Of a stretch of DNA of 21,447 bases, positions 14,386 through 21,447 are shown one piece after another. A program made the translations under genes and the position numbers. A model generated the notes under the pieces. It made no database searches. It was not told the DNA's origin and saw nothing but the letters and a program-made list of their open reading frames with translations. How positions within the stretch are numbered: position 1 is the stretch's first letter; every line of letters starts with the position of its first letter. Source of the DNA: Lactonifactor sp. BIOML-A5 (lineage in GTDB: Bacteria > Bacillota > Clostridia > Lachnospirales > Lachnospiraceae); NCBI RefSeq assembly GCF_009677585.1, contig NZ_WKYV01000024.1, forward strand, positions 1 to 21,447, given 5' to 3'.

Positions 14386-15051
14386 ATGATCAGAAATTAT
14401 CAAAAGGAAATGGAAAAAGTCATCGAAAAGCTGGAAAAGGAGGACTCTGTACCGCGTCTGCTTCTTCACAGCTGCTGTGCACCCTGCAGCAGCTATGTAC
14501 TGGAGTATTTGTCCCGTTATTTTAAGATTACAGTTCTGTATTATAATCCGAACATTTACCCCAGGGAGGAGTTTCTGAAAAGGAGAGAGGAGCAGGAAGC
14601 GTTTATCCGCCGCCTGCCTGCGGCAAATCCCATAGAGTTTATGGGAAGCGAGTACAGGGAACAGGAGTTCTATGATACAGTAAAAGGATATGAAAAGATC
14701 CCGGAAGGAGGAGAGCGGTGTTTCCGCTGTTATGCTCTGCGTCTGGAGGAAGCAGCCAGGGAGGCAAAAAAAGGAGGATATGATTTTTTTACCACTACAT
14801 TGAGTATCAGCCCTCTGAAAAATGCCGGGAAACTGAATGAAATAGGAGAGGCACTGGCAGAAAAATATGGGACTGCCTATCTTTCCTCGGATTTCAAGAA
14901 GAAAAATGGCTATAAACGTTCCACAGAACTTTCCAGGGAATATGGAATCTACCGGCAGGATTACTGCGGCTGTGCATTCTCTAAAAAGGAGAGGGAGGCG
15001 GCCAAAAGGGAGCAGGAGAGTCGACAAAATTCTTGCAATGCCAAGGGCTAG
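14386..15051 (+). CDS. queH: Epoxyqueuosine reductase QueH
   Basis: This 221-residue protein is of the DUF208/QueH family, the non-B12 enzyme that reduces epoxyqueuosine to queuosine in tRNA anticodons. Cysteines for the Fe-S and diiron site are in LLLHSCCAPCSSY (C30, C31, C34), RCFRCYALRL (C112, C115) and DYCGCAFS (C194, C196). The nucleotide-like loop YYNPNIYPREEF and TTLSISPLKN are also family marks. The ATG at 14386 is chosen because AGAGGTGA lies 8 bases upstream; a GTG at 14374 falls inside that site. argH follows after 69 bases and may share the transcript, although the two functions are unrelated. Confidence 0.95.
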   Translation: MIRNYQKEMEKVIEKLEKEDSVPRLLLHSCCAPCSSYVLEYLSRYFKITVLYYNPNIYPREEFLKRREEQEAFIRRLPAANPIEFMGSEYREQEFYDTVKGYEKIPEGGERCFRCYALRLEEAAREAKKGGYDFFTTTLSISPLKNAGKLNEIGEALAEKYGTAYLSSDFKKKNGYKRSTELSREYGIYRQDYCGCAFSKKEREAAKREQESRQNSCNAKG

Positions 15052-15120
15052 ATGATACACTAATACACGATTATAGGCGGACAGCGTAGATAAAATTAAG
15101 AAAGAAATGAGGATAAAAAA

Positions 15121-16500
15121 ATGGCACAGTTATGGGGCGGCCGTTTCACAAAGGAAACGGACCAGTTAGTTTATAATTTTAATGCATCCATTGGGTTTGA
15201 TCAGAAATTTTACAGACAGGATATTGCGGGAAGTATGGCCCATGTTAAGATGCTTGCAAAGCAGGGGATTCTCACAGAGGAAGAAAAGACGCAGATTCTG
15301 GACGGACTGGAAGGGATTCTAAGAGATGTGGAAAACAAAACCCTGGAGATCACCAGTGAATACGAAGACATTCACAGCTTTGTGGAAGCGACTCTTATCG
15401 GACGCATCGGGGAACCTGGAAAAAAGCTTCATACAGGAAGAAGCAGGAATGACCAGGTGGCCCTGGATATGAAGCTCTATACCAGAGATGAGGTAAAGGA
15501 GATGGATGGACTGGTAAAGGAACTTCTTTGGACACTTCTCCATATCATGGAGGAGAATACAGATACCTTTATGCCGGGATTTACCCATCTGCAGAAGGCA
15601 CAGCCCATTACTCTGGCACACCACATGGGCGCTTATTTTGAGATGTTTAAAAGAGACAGAGGACGCCTTCAGGATATCTGCGACAGAATGAATTACTGCC
15701 CTCTGGGATCAGGAGCGCTTGCTGGAACTACCTACCCTCTGGATCGGGAGTACACGGCTGAGCTTATGGGTTTTGCGGGACCTACCTTAAACAGTATGGA
15801 CTCTGTGGCGGACAGAGATTATCTGATTGAGTTTTTGTCTGCAATGTCCACTATTATGATGCATCTGAGCCGTTTTTCAGAAGAAGTAATTATCTGGAAT
15901 TCCAACGAATACCAATTTGTAGAAATCGATGATGCCTACAGTACAGGCAGCAGCATTATGCCCCAGAAGAAGAACCCGGACATTGCGGAACTGGTGCGGG
16001 GGAAAACCGGAAGGGTCTATGGCGCTTTGATGTCTCTTCTCACAACTATGAAAGGAATCCCTCTGGCTTACAATAAGGATATGCAGGAGGACAAAGAGCT
16101 GACCTTTGACGCAATTGATACGGTAAAGGGATGCCTTGCCCTGTTTAACGGTATGCTGGCCACCATGCAGTTTAAGAAAGAGAATATGGAATCCAGCGCC
16201 CGAAATGGATTTACCAACGCAACAGATGCAGCAGATTATCTGGTGAATCACGGGGTTGCTTTCCGGGATGCCCATGGAATAGTAGGGCAGCTTGTTTTGT
16301 ACTGCATTGAAAAGGGGATTTCTTTGGACGACATGACCCTGGAAGAATACAGAAAGATTAGCCCGGCCTTCCAGGAAGACATTTATGATGCCATCAGCAT
16401 GAAAACCTGTGTGGAAAAGAGAATGACCATAGGAGCTCCGGGGGAAGAAGCTATGAAACAGGTGATAGAGATCAACAGAAAATATCTGGAAAAAAATTAA
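15121..16500 (+). CDS. argH: Argininosuccinate lyase
   Basis: This 459-residue protein has the expected length for the enzyme that splits argininosuccinate into arginine and fumarate, the last step of arginine synthesis. It opens with LWGGRF, followed by [10 protein letters not shown] (104-113) and FTHLQKAQP with the catalytic-region His156. The superfamily signature is [12 protein letters not shown] (276-287), which carries the mobile-loop serine that acts in catalysis. All key residues are present. ATGAGGA provides the ribosome binding site. argG is not in this window. A weak TATAGG-like box occurs upstream near 15070, but read-through from queH is equally possible. Confidence 0.97.
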   Translation: MAQLWGGRFTKETDQLVYNFNASIGFDQKFYRQDIAGSMAHVKMLAKQGILTEEEKTQILDGLEGILRDVENKTLEITSEYEDIHSFVEATLIGRIGEPGKKLHTGRSRNDQVALDMKLYTRDEVKEMDGLVKELLWTLLHIMEENTDTFMPGFTHLQKAQPITLAHHMGAYFEMFKRDRGRLQDICDRMNYCPLGSGALAGTTYPLDREYTAELMGFAGPTLNSMDSVADRDYLIEFLSAMSTIMMHLSRFSEEVIIWNSNEYQFVEIDDAYSTGSSIMPQKKNPDIAELVRGKTGRVYGALMSLLTTMKGIPLAYNKDMQEDKELTFDAIDTVKGCLALFNGMLATMQFKKENMESSARNGFTNATDAADYLVNHGVAFRDAHGIVGQLVLYCIEKGISLDDMTLEEYRKISPAFQEDIYDAISMKTCVEKRMTIGAPGEEAMKQVIEINRKYLEKN

Positions 16501-16508
16501 AAAAAGTG

Positions 16509-16537
16509 TTGATTTTTCCCTGCATATAGTATAGTAT
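16509..16537 (+). promoter_or_regulatory. Probable promoter of asd
   Basis: TTGATT (16509-16514) is followed by overlapping -10 candidates in a TATAGTATAGTAT run: TATAGT at 16530-16535 (15-base spacer) or TAGTAT at 16532-16537 (17-base spacer). The exact box is uncertain. Confidence 0.45.
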
Positions 16538-16562
16538 TGTTTAGGAAAGACAAATGTACGCG

Positions 16563-16601
16563 GTGCAAAAACAAACTGATATTGTAACAGAACTTTTGCA
16601 C
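16563..16601 (+). other. Hairpin in the asd leader
   Basis: GTGCAAAA (16563-16570) pairs perfectly with TTTTGCAC (16594-16601) around a 23-base loop, between the promoter and the GAGGAG ribosome binding site. It does not match the lysine riboswitch, which is much larger. Its role is unknown. Confidence 0.35.
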
Positions 16602-16635
16602 TATACATAGAAATAAAATCGAGGAGAGAAGTATT

Positions 16636-17721
16636 ATGAGCGATAAGTTGAAAGTAGGTATCTTAGGAGCGACAGGTATGGTGGGACAGAGATTCATCTC
16701 CCTTTTGGAGGAACATCCCTGGTTTGAAGTGGTAACAGTAGCGGCCAGTGCAAGAAGTGCGGGCAAAACCTATGAAGAAGCAGTCGGGGGACGCTGGAAA
16801 ATGGATACCCCTATGCCGGAAGCTGTTAAGAAGCTGGTAGTTATGAATGTGAATGAGGTCGAGGAAGTGGCGGCCAGTGTTGATTTTGTTTTCTCCGCAG
16901 TGGATATGTCAAAAGATGAGATTAAGGCAATCGAGGAGGCATACGCAAAGACGGAGACACCGGTAGTATCTAACAACAGCGCCCACAGATGGACTCCTGA
17001 TGTGCCGATGGTAGTGCCGGAGATCAATCCGGAACACTTTGAAGTGATTGAATTTCAGAAGAAGCGTCTGGGAACCAAAAGGGGGTTTGTTGCTGTAAAG
17101 CCAAACTGTTCCATTCAGAGCTATGCGCCGGTTCTTACTGCCTGGAAGGAATTTGAACCGGTTGAAGTAGTAGCCACGACTTATCAGGCAATCTCCGGTG
17201 CCGGAAAAACCTTTAAAGACTGGCCGGAGATGGTAGAGAACATTATCCCTTATATTGGGGGAGAAGAAGAAAAGAGTGAGCAGGAGCCTCTGCGGCTTTG
17301 GGGTAAAGTGGAGGACGGTGTAATTAAGAAGGCCTCTCTCCCGGTAATTACCTGCCAGTGTATCCGTGTGCCTGTATTAAATGGCCATACAGCTGCTGCT
17401 TTTGTTAAATTTAACAAAAAACCTACCAGGGAAGAGTTAATCGACCGTCTGGTGAATTTTAAAGGTGTACCTCAGGAACTGGATTTGCCAAGTGCCCCAA
17501 AACAGTTTATTCAGTATCTGGAAGAGGATAATCGTCCTCAGGTGAAGGCAGATGTTGACTATGAAAAAGGGATGGGCGTATCTGTGGGACGTCTGAGAGA
17601 AGATACAGTATACGATTTTAAATTTGTGGGATTATCCCATAATACGGTCAGAGGAGCTGCAGGTGGAGCAGTTCTCTGTGCGGAGACTCTCAAAGCAAAA
17701 GGCTATATCACAGCAAAATAA
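16636..17721 (+). CDS. asd: Aspartate-semialdehyde dehydrogenase
   Basis: This 361-residue enzyme reduces aspartyl phosphate to aspartate semialdehyde with NADPH, the branch point to lysine, threonine and methionine. The Rossmann start is [13 protein letters not shown] (8-20). The catalytic cysteine is C158 in KPNCSIQSY, and a conserved His is H251 in NGHTAA. The length and the VGQRF and [11 protein letters not shown] features place it in the longer archaeal/fungal-like branch that many Clostridia use rather than the shorter E. coli type. GAGGAGAG precedes the ATG. It has its own promoter and terminator, so it is a single-gene unit. Confidence 0.95.
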   Translation: MSDKLKVGILGATGMVGQRFISLLEEHPWFEVVTVAASARSAGKTYEEAVGGRWKMDTPMPEAVKKLVVMNVNEVEEVAASVDFVFSAVDMSKDEIKAIEEAYAKTETPVVSNNSAHRWTPDVPMVVPEINPEHFEVIEFQKKRLGTKRGFVAVKPNCSIQSYAPVLTAWKEFEPVEVVATTYQAISGAGKTFKDWPEMVENIIPYIGGEEEKSEQEPLRLWGKVEDGVIKKASLPVITCQCIRVPVLNGHTAAAFVKFNKKPTREELIDRLVNFKGVPQELDLPSAPKQFIQYLEEDNRPQVKADVDYEKGMGVSVGRLREDTVYDFKFVGLSHNTVRGAAGGAVLCAETLKAKGYITAK

Positions 17722-17738
17722 AACAAAGTAAGCAGCAG

Positions 17739-17784
17739 CCGGCAGGCGAAGCGCGCGTCAGCAGCGGGTTTCCCTGCCGGTTTT
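17739..17784 (+). terminator. Terminator of asd
   Basis: CCGGCAGG (17739-17746) pairs with CCTGCCGG (17773-17780), followed by TTTTGTCTTCTTG. The 26-base GC-rich loop can form a smaller inner fold. It lies 17 bases after the stop codon. Confidence 0.8.
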
Positions 17785-17790
17785 GTCTTC

Positions 17791-17819
17791 TTGTGTTATT
17801 CATCTTAGGATGGTATAAT
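17791..17819 (+). promoter_or_regulatory. Promoter of topB
   Basis: TTGTGT (17791-17796) and an extended perfect -10, TGGTATAAT (17811-17819), with a 17-base spacer. Transcription would start near 17826, about 45 bases before topB. Confidence 0.7.
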
Positions 17820-17870
17820 AAGCAGGATTAAAAATTGCTGATGAAAATATGCCAAAGGAATAATTACAGA

Positions 17871-19931
17871 ATGTCAAAATCACTCTATATAGCAGAGAAA
17901 CCCAGTGTAGCCCAGGAATTCGCCAAGGCAATGAAGGAGAATTTTAGAAGGGGCGACGGGTATCTGGAATCGGAACACGCCGTTGTGACCTGGTGCGTAG
18001 GGCACCTGATTACCATGAGCTATCCGGAGAAATATGACGCGAAGCTGAAAAGGTGGAGTTTGGATACCCTGCCTTTTTTGCCGGAGGAATTCAAATATGA
18101 AATCATTCCTTCCGTCAAGAAACAATTTGATATAGTCAGCGGACTATTACAGCGGGAGGACGTAGCCACCATCTATGTGTGCACAGACTCCGGGCGTGAA
18201 GGTGAGTATATCTACCGATTGGTGGAGATGATGTCCGGGGTGAAGGGAAAGGAACGCAGAAGAGTATGGATTGACTCCCAGACAGAGGAAGAAATAGTCA
18301 GAGGAATCCGGGAGGCGAAGGATCTGTCCGAATATGACAATCTTTCTGCTTCTGCCTACCTCAGGGCGAAGGAAGATTACCTCATGGGAATTAATTTTTC
18401 CAGGCTTCTCTCTCTGAAATACGGAAATGTGGTATCTGGTTATCTTCATACGAAATATACGGCAATCTCCGTGGGGCGGGTAATGACCTGCGTGCTGGGG
18501 ATGGTTGTCCGCAGGGAACGGGAAATCCGTGACTTCGTAAAAACCCCCTTTTACCGGGTTCTGGGAAAACTGAACCTTAACGGCAAACCCTTTGACGGGG
18601 AATGGAGGGCTGCAGAGGGAAGCCGATATTTTCAGTCTCCCCTTTTATATAAGGAAAACGGATTTAAAGAAAAGAAACATGCCCAAGAGCTTGCAGAAAT
18701 ACTCTCTGCTCATCCTCCTCTGCAGGCGGTGATAGAAAAAATTGAAAAAAAGAAGGAAAATAAAAATCCTCCCCTGCTGTTTAATTTGGCTGAGCTTCAG
18801 AATGAATGTGCCAGACTTTTTAAGATCAGCCCGGATGAAACCCTTCAGGTAGTGCAGGAACTGTATGAAAAAAAGCTGGTCACTTATCCCAGAACAGATG
18901 CCAGAGTACTTTCCTCAGCTGTGGCAAAAGAAATTCATAAAAACATTGGAGGACTGCGTAATTATATACATGGGCAGCCTTTTGCAGCTGAGATTCTGGA
19001 AAACGGAATTTACAAAAACATTGCTAAGACAAGGTATGTAAATGACAAGCAGATAACGGATCACTATGCCATAATTCCAACCGGACAGGGTCTTTCCGCC
19101 ATAAACCGTCTTAGTGAAAAATCCCAAAAGGTATTTGAGACCATCGTAAGGCGTTTCCTGAGTATTTTTTATCCCCCTGCTGTGTACCAGAAGGTGAACC
19201 TGGTAACGCTTGTGGAAAAGGAGCGGCTGTTTTCAAGCTTTAAGGTCCTGATCTCAGAGGGATATCTGAAAGTGACGGGGAATTCCTTTGCCAGGAAAAA
19301 GGAAGATTCAGGTGAAAAAGAGGAAGAGACTTCCTGCGACGCAGCCTTCTTAGAGGCGCTTCAGAATCTGAAAAAGCAGGGGGTAATTCCGGTGGACCGC
19401 TTTGAGATTAAGGAGGGGGAAACCTCGCCTCCCAAGCGTTACACCTCTGGTTCTATGATTCTTGCCATGGAGAATGCAGGTCAGCTCATAGAGGATGAGG
19501 AGCTGAGAGCTCAGATCAAAGGCAGCGGGATTGGAACAAGTGCCACCAGAGCAGAGATACTGAAGAAGTTAGTGACAATAAAATACCTTGGACTGAATAA
19601 GAAGACCCAGGTGATTACTCCCACACTTCTGGGAGAAATGATATTTGATGTGGTGAATGCGTCCATCCGCTCCCTGCTGAATCCGGACTTGACCGCAAGC
19701 TGGGAAAAGGGGCTTACCTATGTGGCGGAAGGGGATATTACCTCAGAAGAATACATGGTTAAGCTGGAGAATTTCATCAAAAGCAGAACTTACGGGGTTC
19801 TGAAGCTGAATAACCAGTATGTACTCCGCCAGTATTTTGATAAGGCGGCACAGAATTACAAGACATCACCCGGCCGGTCAGCGGCAAATAAAAAGAAAGA
19901 AGGGAAAACAAATGGAGCAGTTAACAATTAA
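17871..19931 (+). CDS. topB: DNA topoisomerase III (type IA)
   Basis: This 686-residue protein is a type IA topoisomerase that cuts and passes single strands. It starts MSKSLYIAEKPSVAQEFAKA, typical of the family; the ATG at 17871 is preferred over one at 17835, with AAGGAA about 10 bases upstream. The Toprim domain has E9 and a CTDSGREGE loop (104-112). The active-site tyrosine is Y339 in KKLVTYPRTDARVL. GSGIGTSATRAEIL marks the later conserved segment. No zinc ribbon follows. In the Toprim loop the usual DxD is D106-S-G108, so the second metal-binding Asp is a Gly. Its last 20 bases overlap the next gene, suggesting co-transcription. Confidence 0.93.
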   Translation: MSKSLYIAEKPSVAQEFAKAMKENFRRGDGYLESEHAVVTWCVGHLITMSYPEKYDAKLKRWSLDTLPFLPEEFKYEIIPSVKKQFDIVSGLLQREDVATIYVCTDSGREGEYIYRLVEMMSGVKGKERRRVWIDSQTEEEIVRGIREAKDLSEYDNLSASAYLRAKEDYLMGINFSRLLSLKYGNVVSGYLHTKYTAISVGRVMTCVLGMVVRREREIRDFVKTPFYRVLGKLNLNGKPFDGEWRAAEGSRYFQSPLLYKENGFKEKKHAQELAEILSAHPPLQAVIEKIEKKKENKNPPLLFNLAELQNECARLFKISPDETLQVVQELYEKKLVTYPRTDARVLSSAVAKEIHKNIGGLRNYIHGQPFAAEILENGIYKNIAKTRYVNDKQITDHYAIIPTGQGLSAINRLSEKSQKVFETIVRRFLSIFYPPAVYQKVNLVTLVEKERLFSSFKVLISEGYLKVTGNSFARKKEDSGEKEEETSCDAAFLEALQNLKKQGVIPVDRFEIKEGETSPPKRYTSGSMILAMENAGQLIEDEELRAQIKGSGIGTSATRAEILKKLVTIKYLGLNKKTQVITPTLLGEMIFDVVNASIRSLLNPDLTASWEKGLTYVAEGDITSEEYMVKLENFIKSRTYGVLKLNNQYVLRQYFDKAAQNYKTSPGRSAANKKKEGKTNGAVNN

Positions 19932-20586
19932 GGAGTTATACCAGGATTTGGATCAGACATTGGCAAAGGAGCTGCTGGAGAAGTATACTTACCCCTGGGA
20001 GGTGCTTCCCCACATCAGCGAATTTATAGTATCATTGGGCAATTCTTTGGATGAGAAGGAGTACGAGAAAAAAGGAGAAAATATCTGGATTGCCAGGAGT
20101 GCTAAAGTAGCTCCTACAGCATATATCAACGGCCCGGCTATCATCGGAAAGGATGCCGAGGTCCGCCACTGCGCATTTATCAGAGGAAATGCTCTGGTAG
20201 GGGAGGGGGCTGTGGTAGGAAACTCCACAGAACTTAAAAATGTTATCTTATTTAACAAGGTACAGGTTCCCCATTACAATTATGTAGGAGATTCGATCCT
20301 GGGCTTTAAGTCTCATATGGGGGCCGGTTCAATCACTTCGAATGTGAAATCCGACAAAAAGCTTGTAATCGTAAAGGCAGCAAACCAAAAGATCGAAACT
20401 GGTTTAAAAAAATTCGGAGCAATGCTGGGAGATGAAGTAGAAGTGGGCTGCGGTTCTGTGCTGAACCCTGGAACCGTAGTGGGTTCTCACACCAATATCT
20501 ATCCCCTGTCGTCCGTAAGAGGCGTGGTTCCCTCCAACAGTATTTACAAAAACAAAACAGAGATTGCTGAAAAGGCAGCTGATTAA
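19912..20586 (+). CDS. Left-handed beta-helix acyltransferase-like protein (GlmU C-terminal-like)
   Basis: This 224-residue protein has a helical N-terminal segment (1-55) and then a hexapeptide-repeat left-handed beta-helix (about 57-212). Repeats include AKVAPTAYINGPAIIGKDAE, NALVGEGAVVGN and VEVGCGSVLNPGTVVG. The segment PHYNYVGDSILGFKSHMGAG (120-139) matches the acetyltransferase region of GlmU, yet the uridyltransferase domain is absent. Such proteins are often labelled UDP-N-acetylglucosamine pyrophosphorylase by homology, which overstates the evidence; a sugar-nucleotide or amino-sugar acyltransferase is more likely. The ATG at 19912 lies inside the end of topB with GAAGGG upstream. 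A terminator follows at 20661. Confidence 0.85.
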   Translation: MEQLTIKELYQDLDQTLAKELLEKYTYPWEVLPHISEFIVSLGNSLDEKEYEKKGENIWIARSAKVAPTAYINGPAIIGKDAEVRHCAFIRGNALVGEGAVVGNSTELKNVILFNKVQVPHYNYVGDSILGFKSHMGAGSITSNVKSDKKLVIVKAANQKIETGLKKFGAMLGDEVEVGCGSVLNPGTVVGSHTNIYPLSSVRGVVPSNSIYKNKTEIAEKAAD

Positions 20587-20591
20587 AAAAT

Positions 20592-20605
20592 AGAGAAATC
20601 CCGCG
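20592..20605 (+). repeat. 14-base direct repeat, copy 1 (copy 2 at 20844-20857)
   Basis: AGAGAAATCCCGCG occurs here, right after the stop of the beta-helix gene, and again at the outer edge of the giant inverted repeat. A third, diverged copy is the reverse complement in the right arm (near 21138-21154). It may be a remnant of an element end. Confidence 0.6.
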
Positions 20606-20660
20606 AGACTAGCTGACAATTGTGCACCTTTTTGCCAGATTACTCGCATATTGAGAAAAC

Positions 20661-20695
20661 AAAGGCGTTTTGGCAGAGAGCTAGAGCGCCTTTTT
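20661..20695 (+). terminator. Terminator of the topB/beta-helix operon
   Basis: AAAGGCG (20661-20667) pairs with CGCCTTT (20687-20693) around a 19-base loop, and the stem runs into TTTTT (20691-20695). It lies 75 bases after the stop codon. Confidence 0.65.
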
Positions 20696-20839
20696 GCTGT
20701 CTCTAAGGGAGTATTGTGTTCTGGGGATGCATAGAATAAAACGTTGCTGCAAATTTGAGGAAGGGTAGGGGATTTAATTCAATGAATTGGACATCAGCTT
20801 AGGGGTACACAAGACGGCAGGTGTGGGTGGCAGGGGGAC

Positions 20840-21158
20840 GGTGAGAGAAATCCCGCGGCAGCGGTCCGTCTGGTTCGGACGGGAGGGAGGCTTAAGTTCC
20901 GGGGACACCTCCGTCGTGAAGAGAGTCTAAGACAAAACCGGAATCCCCGCAGGAGCACCGTTCGTATGGCCAAAGAATGCCTTATGTGCATTCTCTGCCC
21001 ATGCTCACTTTTTTTCGGCCCTGACTGCCGAAAAAATCTCCAGCGTGAATCCCGGTTTTGCCTAAGACTCTCTACTCACTCCTGCGGAATCGTCCCCGGA
21101 ACTTAAGCCTCCCTCCCGCCCAAACCAGCCAGCCCGCCGCCGCAGGATTCCTCTCACC
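20840..21158. repeat. Giant imperfect inverted repeat (arms about 100 bases), candidate structured RNA or mobile element
   Basis: Bases 20840-20941 are largely complementary to 21052-21158. The core 20880-20906 pairs perfectly with 21092-21118 (27 bp, including the symmetric CTTAAG). Further blocks are GGTGAGAG/CTCTCACC at the outer edge, GAGAGTCT (20921-20928) with AGACTCTC (21065-21072), and CAAAACCGG (20933-20941) with CCGGTTTTG (21052-21060). The 110-base loop has two hairpins of its own: AGAATGC/GCATTCT (20974-20994) and a 10-bp stem TTTTTTCGGC/GCCGAAAAAA (21010-21036). It has no coding potential. It could be a large folded RNA, a MITE-like palindrome or an element end; the sequence alone does not decide. 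Confidence 0.75.
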
Positions 21159-21365
21159 TGGGTATGGGGAAGTTCCAGGGGGGCGCTATCTATCCAAAAC
21201 ATCAAGCGGATAATAATGCGAAATAAGAGGAAAAGTGTACAACTCTCAACCTTTCCCCCGTTTTCCGTGAATGTGAAGTGAGTCTCTGCCAGGTCAAGGG
21301 AGGAGGTCTTGGGGCCAGGGGTACTGTGTGGAGCTGCGCAGACTACGGAGTGCGTCCGAAGATCC

Positions 21366-21427
21366 ACTGCCGGCGGTCACTTAGGAGCGAAGGCTTTCCT
21401 GAGCTTCTTAGTGAACGGCCAGGCAGT
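21366..21427 (+). other. Long branched hairpin near the window end
   Basis: ACTGCC (21366-21371) pairs with GGCAGT (21422-21427), and inside it GGTCACT-T-AGGAGC (21375-21388) pairs with GCTTCT-T-AGTGAAC (21403-21416) with a few mismatches and a G-U pair. The loop is about 14 bases. The interrupted pairing with preserved helices looks like selected RNA structure. Confidence 0.5.
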
Positions 21428-21447
21428 TAGCAGAGGAGAAACGCAGC

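Larger units (their letters stand above)
20587..21447. other. 861-base gene-free tail rich in secondary structure
   Basis: No ORF resembling a protein was found. Bases 20587-20700 hold a repeat copy and the terminator of the preceding gene. Bases 20840-21158 form a giant inverted repeat, and 21366-21427 form another long hairpin; both are listed separately. From about 20815 onward the DNA is more GC-rich than the neighbouring intergenic regions. The whole may be a structured RNA, a mobile element end or a long leader of a gene beyond the window. No match to RNase P, tmRNA, SRP RNA, T-box or common riboswitch cores was recognised by eye. Confidence 0.6.

Noticed and set aside
16501..16635. Lysine riboswitch upstream of asd
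   Set aside because: The leader is only about 100 bases, with one 8-bp hairpin, and lacks the five-helix core.
21010..21036. The 10-bp hairpin with T and A tracts as an intrinsic terminator
   Set aside because: The T tract lies on the ascending arm and the A tract on the descending arm on both strands, the reverse of a normal terminator.
21062..21367. A 101-codon minus-strand ORF in the tail
   Set aside because: Low-complexity composition produced by the GC-rich inverted repeat arm, no ribosome binding site and no recognisable domain.
20815..21447. T-box, cobalamin riboswitch or group II intron in the tail region
   Set aside because: Short look-alikes such as GGGTGG near 20825, CCACTG near 21365 and GTGTG at 20821 occur, but none has the surrounding conserved core of those RNAs.

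Overview
The window looks like chromosomal DNA from an anaerobic Firmicute of the class Clostridia, most likely Lachnospiraceae. The evidence is strong GGAGG-type ribosome binding sites, sigma-A-like promoters, the protein families present (glycyl radical enzyme with activase, MttB-family methyltransferase, QueH, a sirtuin/macrodomain pair, a Clostridia-type topoisomerase III) and moderate GC. No rRNA, tRNA, CRISPR array or intact transposase was found.

Region 1 (1-3346) has an AraC/GyrI-like regulator on the minus strand. Divergent from it is a tight three-gene plus-strand operon: a small flavin-type PNPOx-like protein, a SirTM-type sirtuin (predicted protein ADP-ribosyltransferase) and a zinc-dependent macrodomain (predicted ADP-ribosyl hydrolase). 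Region 2 (3347-4303) is a gene graveyard holding a frameshifted Vat/CatB-like acetyltransferase (minus) and a decayed QueG-like Fe-S protein (plus).

Region 3 (about 4360-12701) is the most interesting part, a catabolic island on the plus strand. It holds a P5C-reductase-like gene (proC), a non-pyrrolysine MttB-family methyltransferase, a strong terminator, an XRE-cupin regulator, a HypD-like glycyl radical enzyme, its activase and an MFS transporter. The combination of betaine demethylase family, hydroxyproline-dehydratase-like glycyl radical enzyme and pyrroline carboxylate reductase fits anaerobic use of an N-methylated hydroxyproline, for example 4-hydroxyproline betaine: import, N-demethylation, radical dehydration, then reduction to (N-methyl)proline. 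The glycyl radical enzyme keeps the catalytic Cys, Glu and Gly but seems to have lost several HypD pocket residues, as expected if the substrate is not free hydroxyproline. The three promoters of the island share an ATTATCAT-like motif that may be the operator of the XRE-cupin regulator.

Region 4 (12719-14297, minus) is a NitT/TauT-type ABC permease and ATPase with no substrate-binding protein nearby. Region 5 (14336-20586, plus) is housekeeping: queH, argH, asd, topB and a GlmU-like left-handed beta-helix protein, with recognisable promoters and terminators. Region 6 (20587-21447) has no gene. It carries a 319-base imperfect inverted repeat with a perfect 27-bp block, followed by another long hairpin and a Shine-Dalgarno-like sequence at the window edge. 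It may be a structured RNA or a mobile element leading into a gene outside the window.
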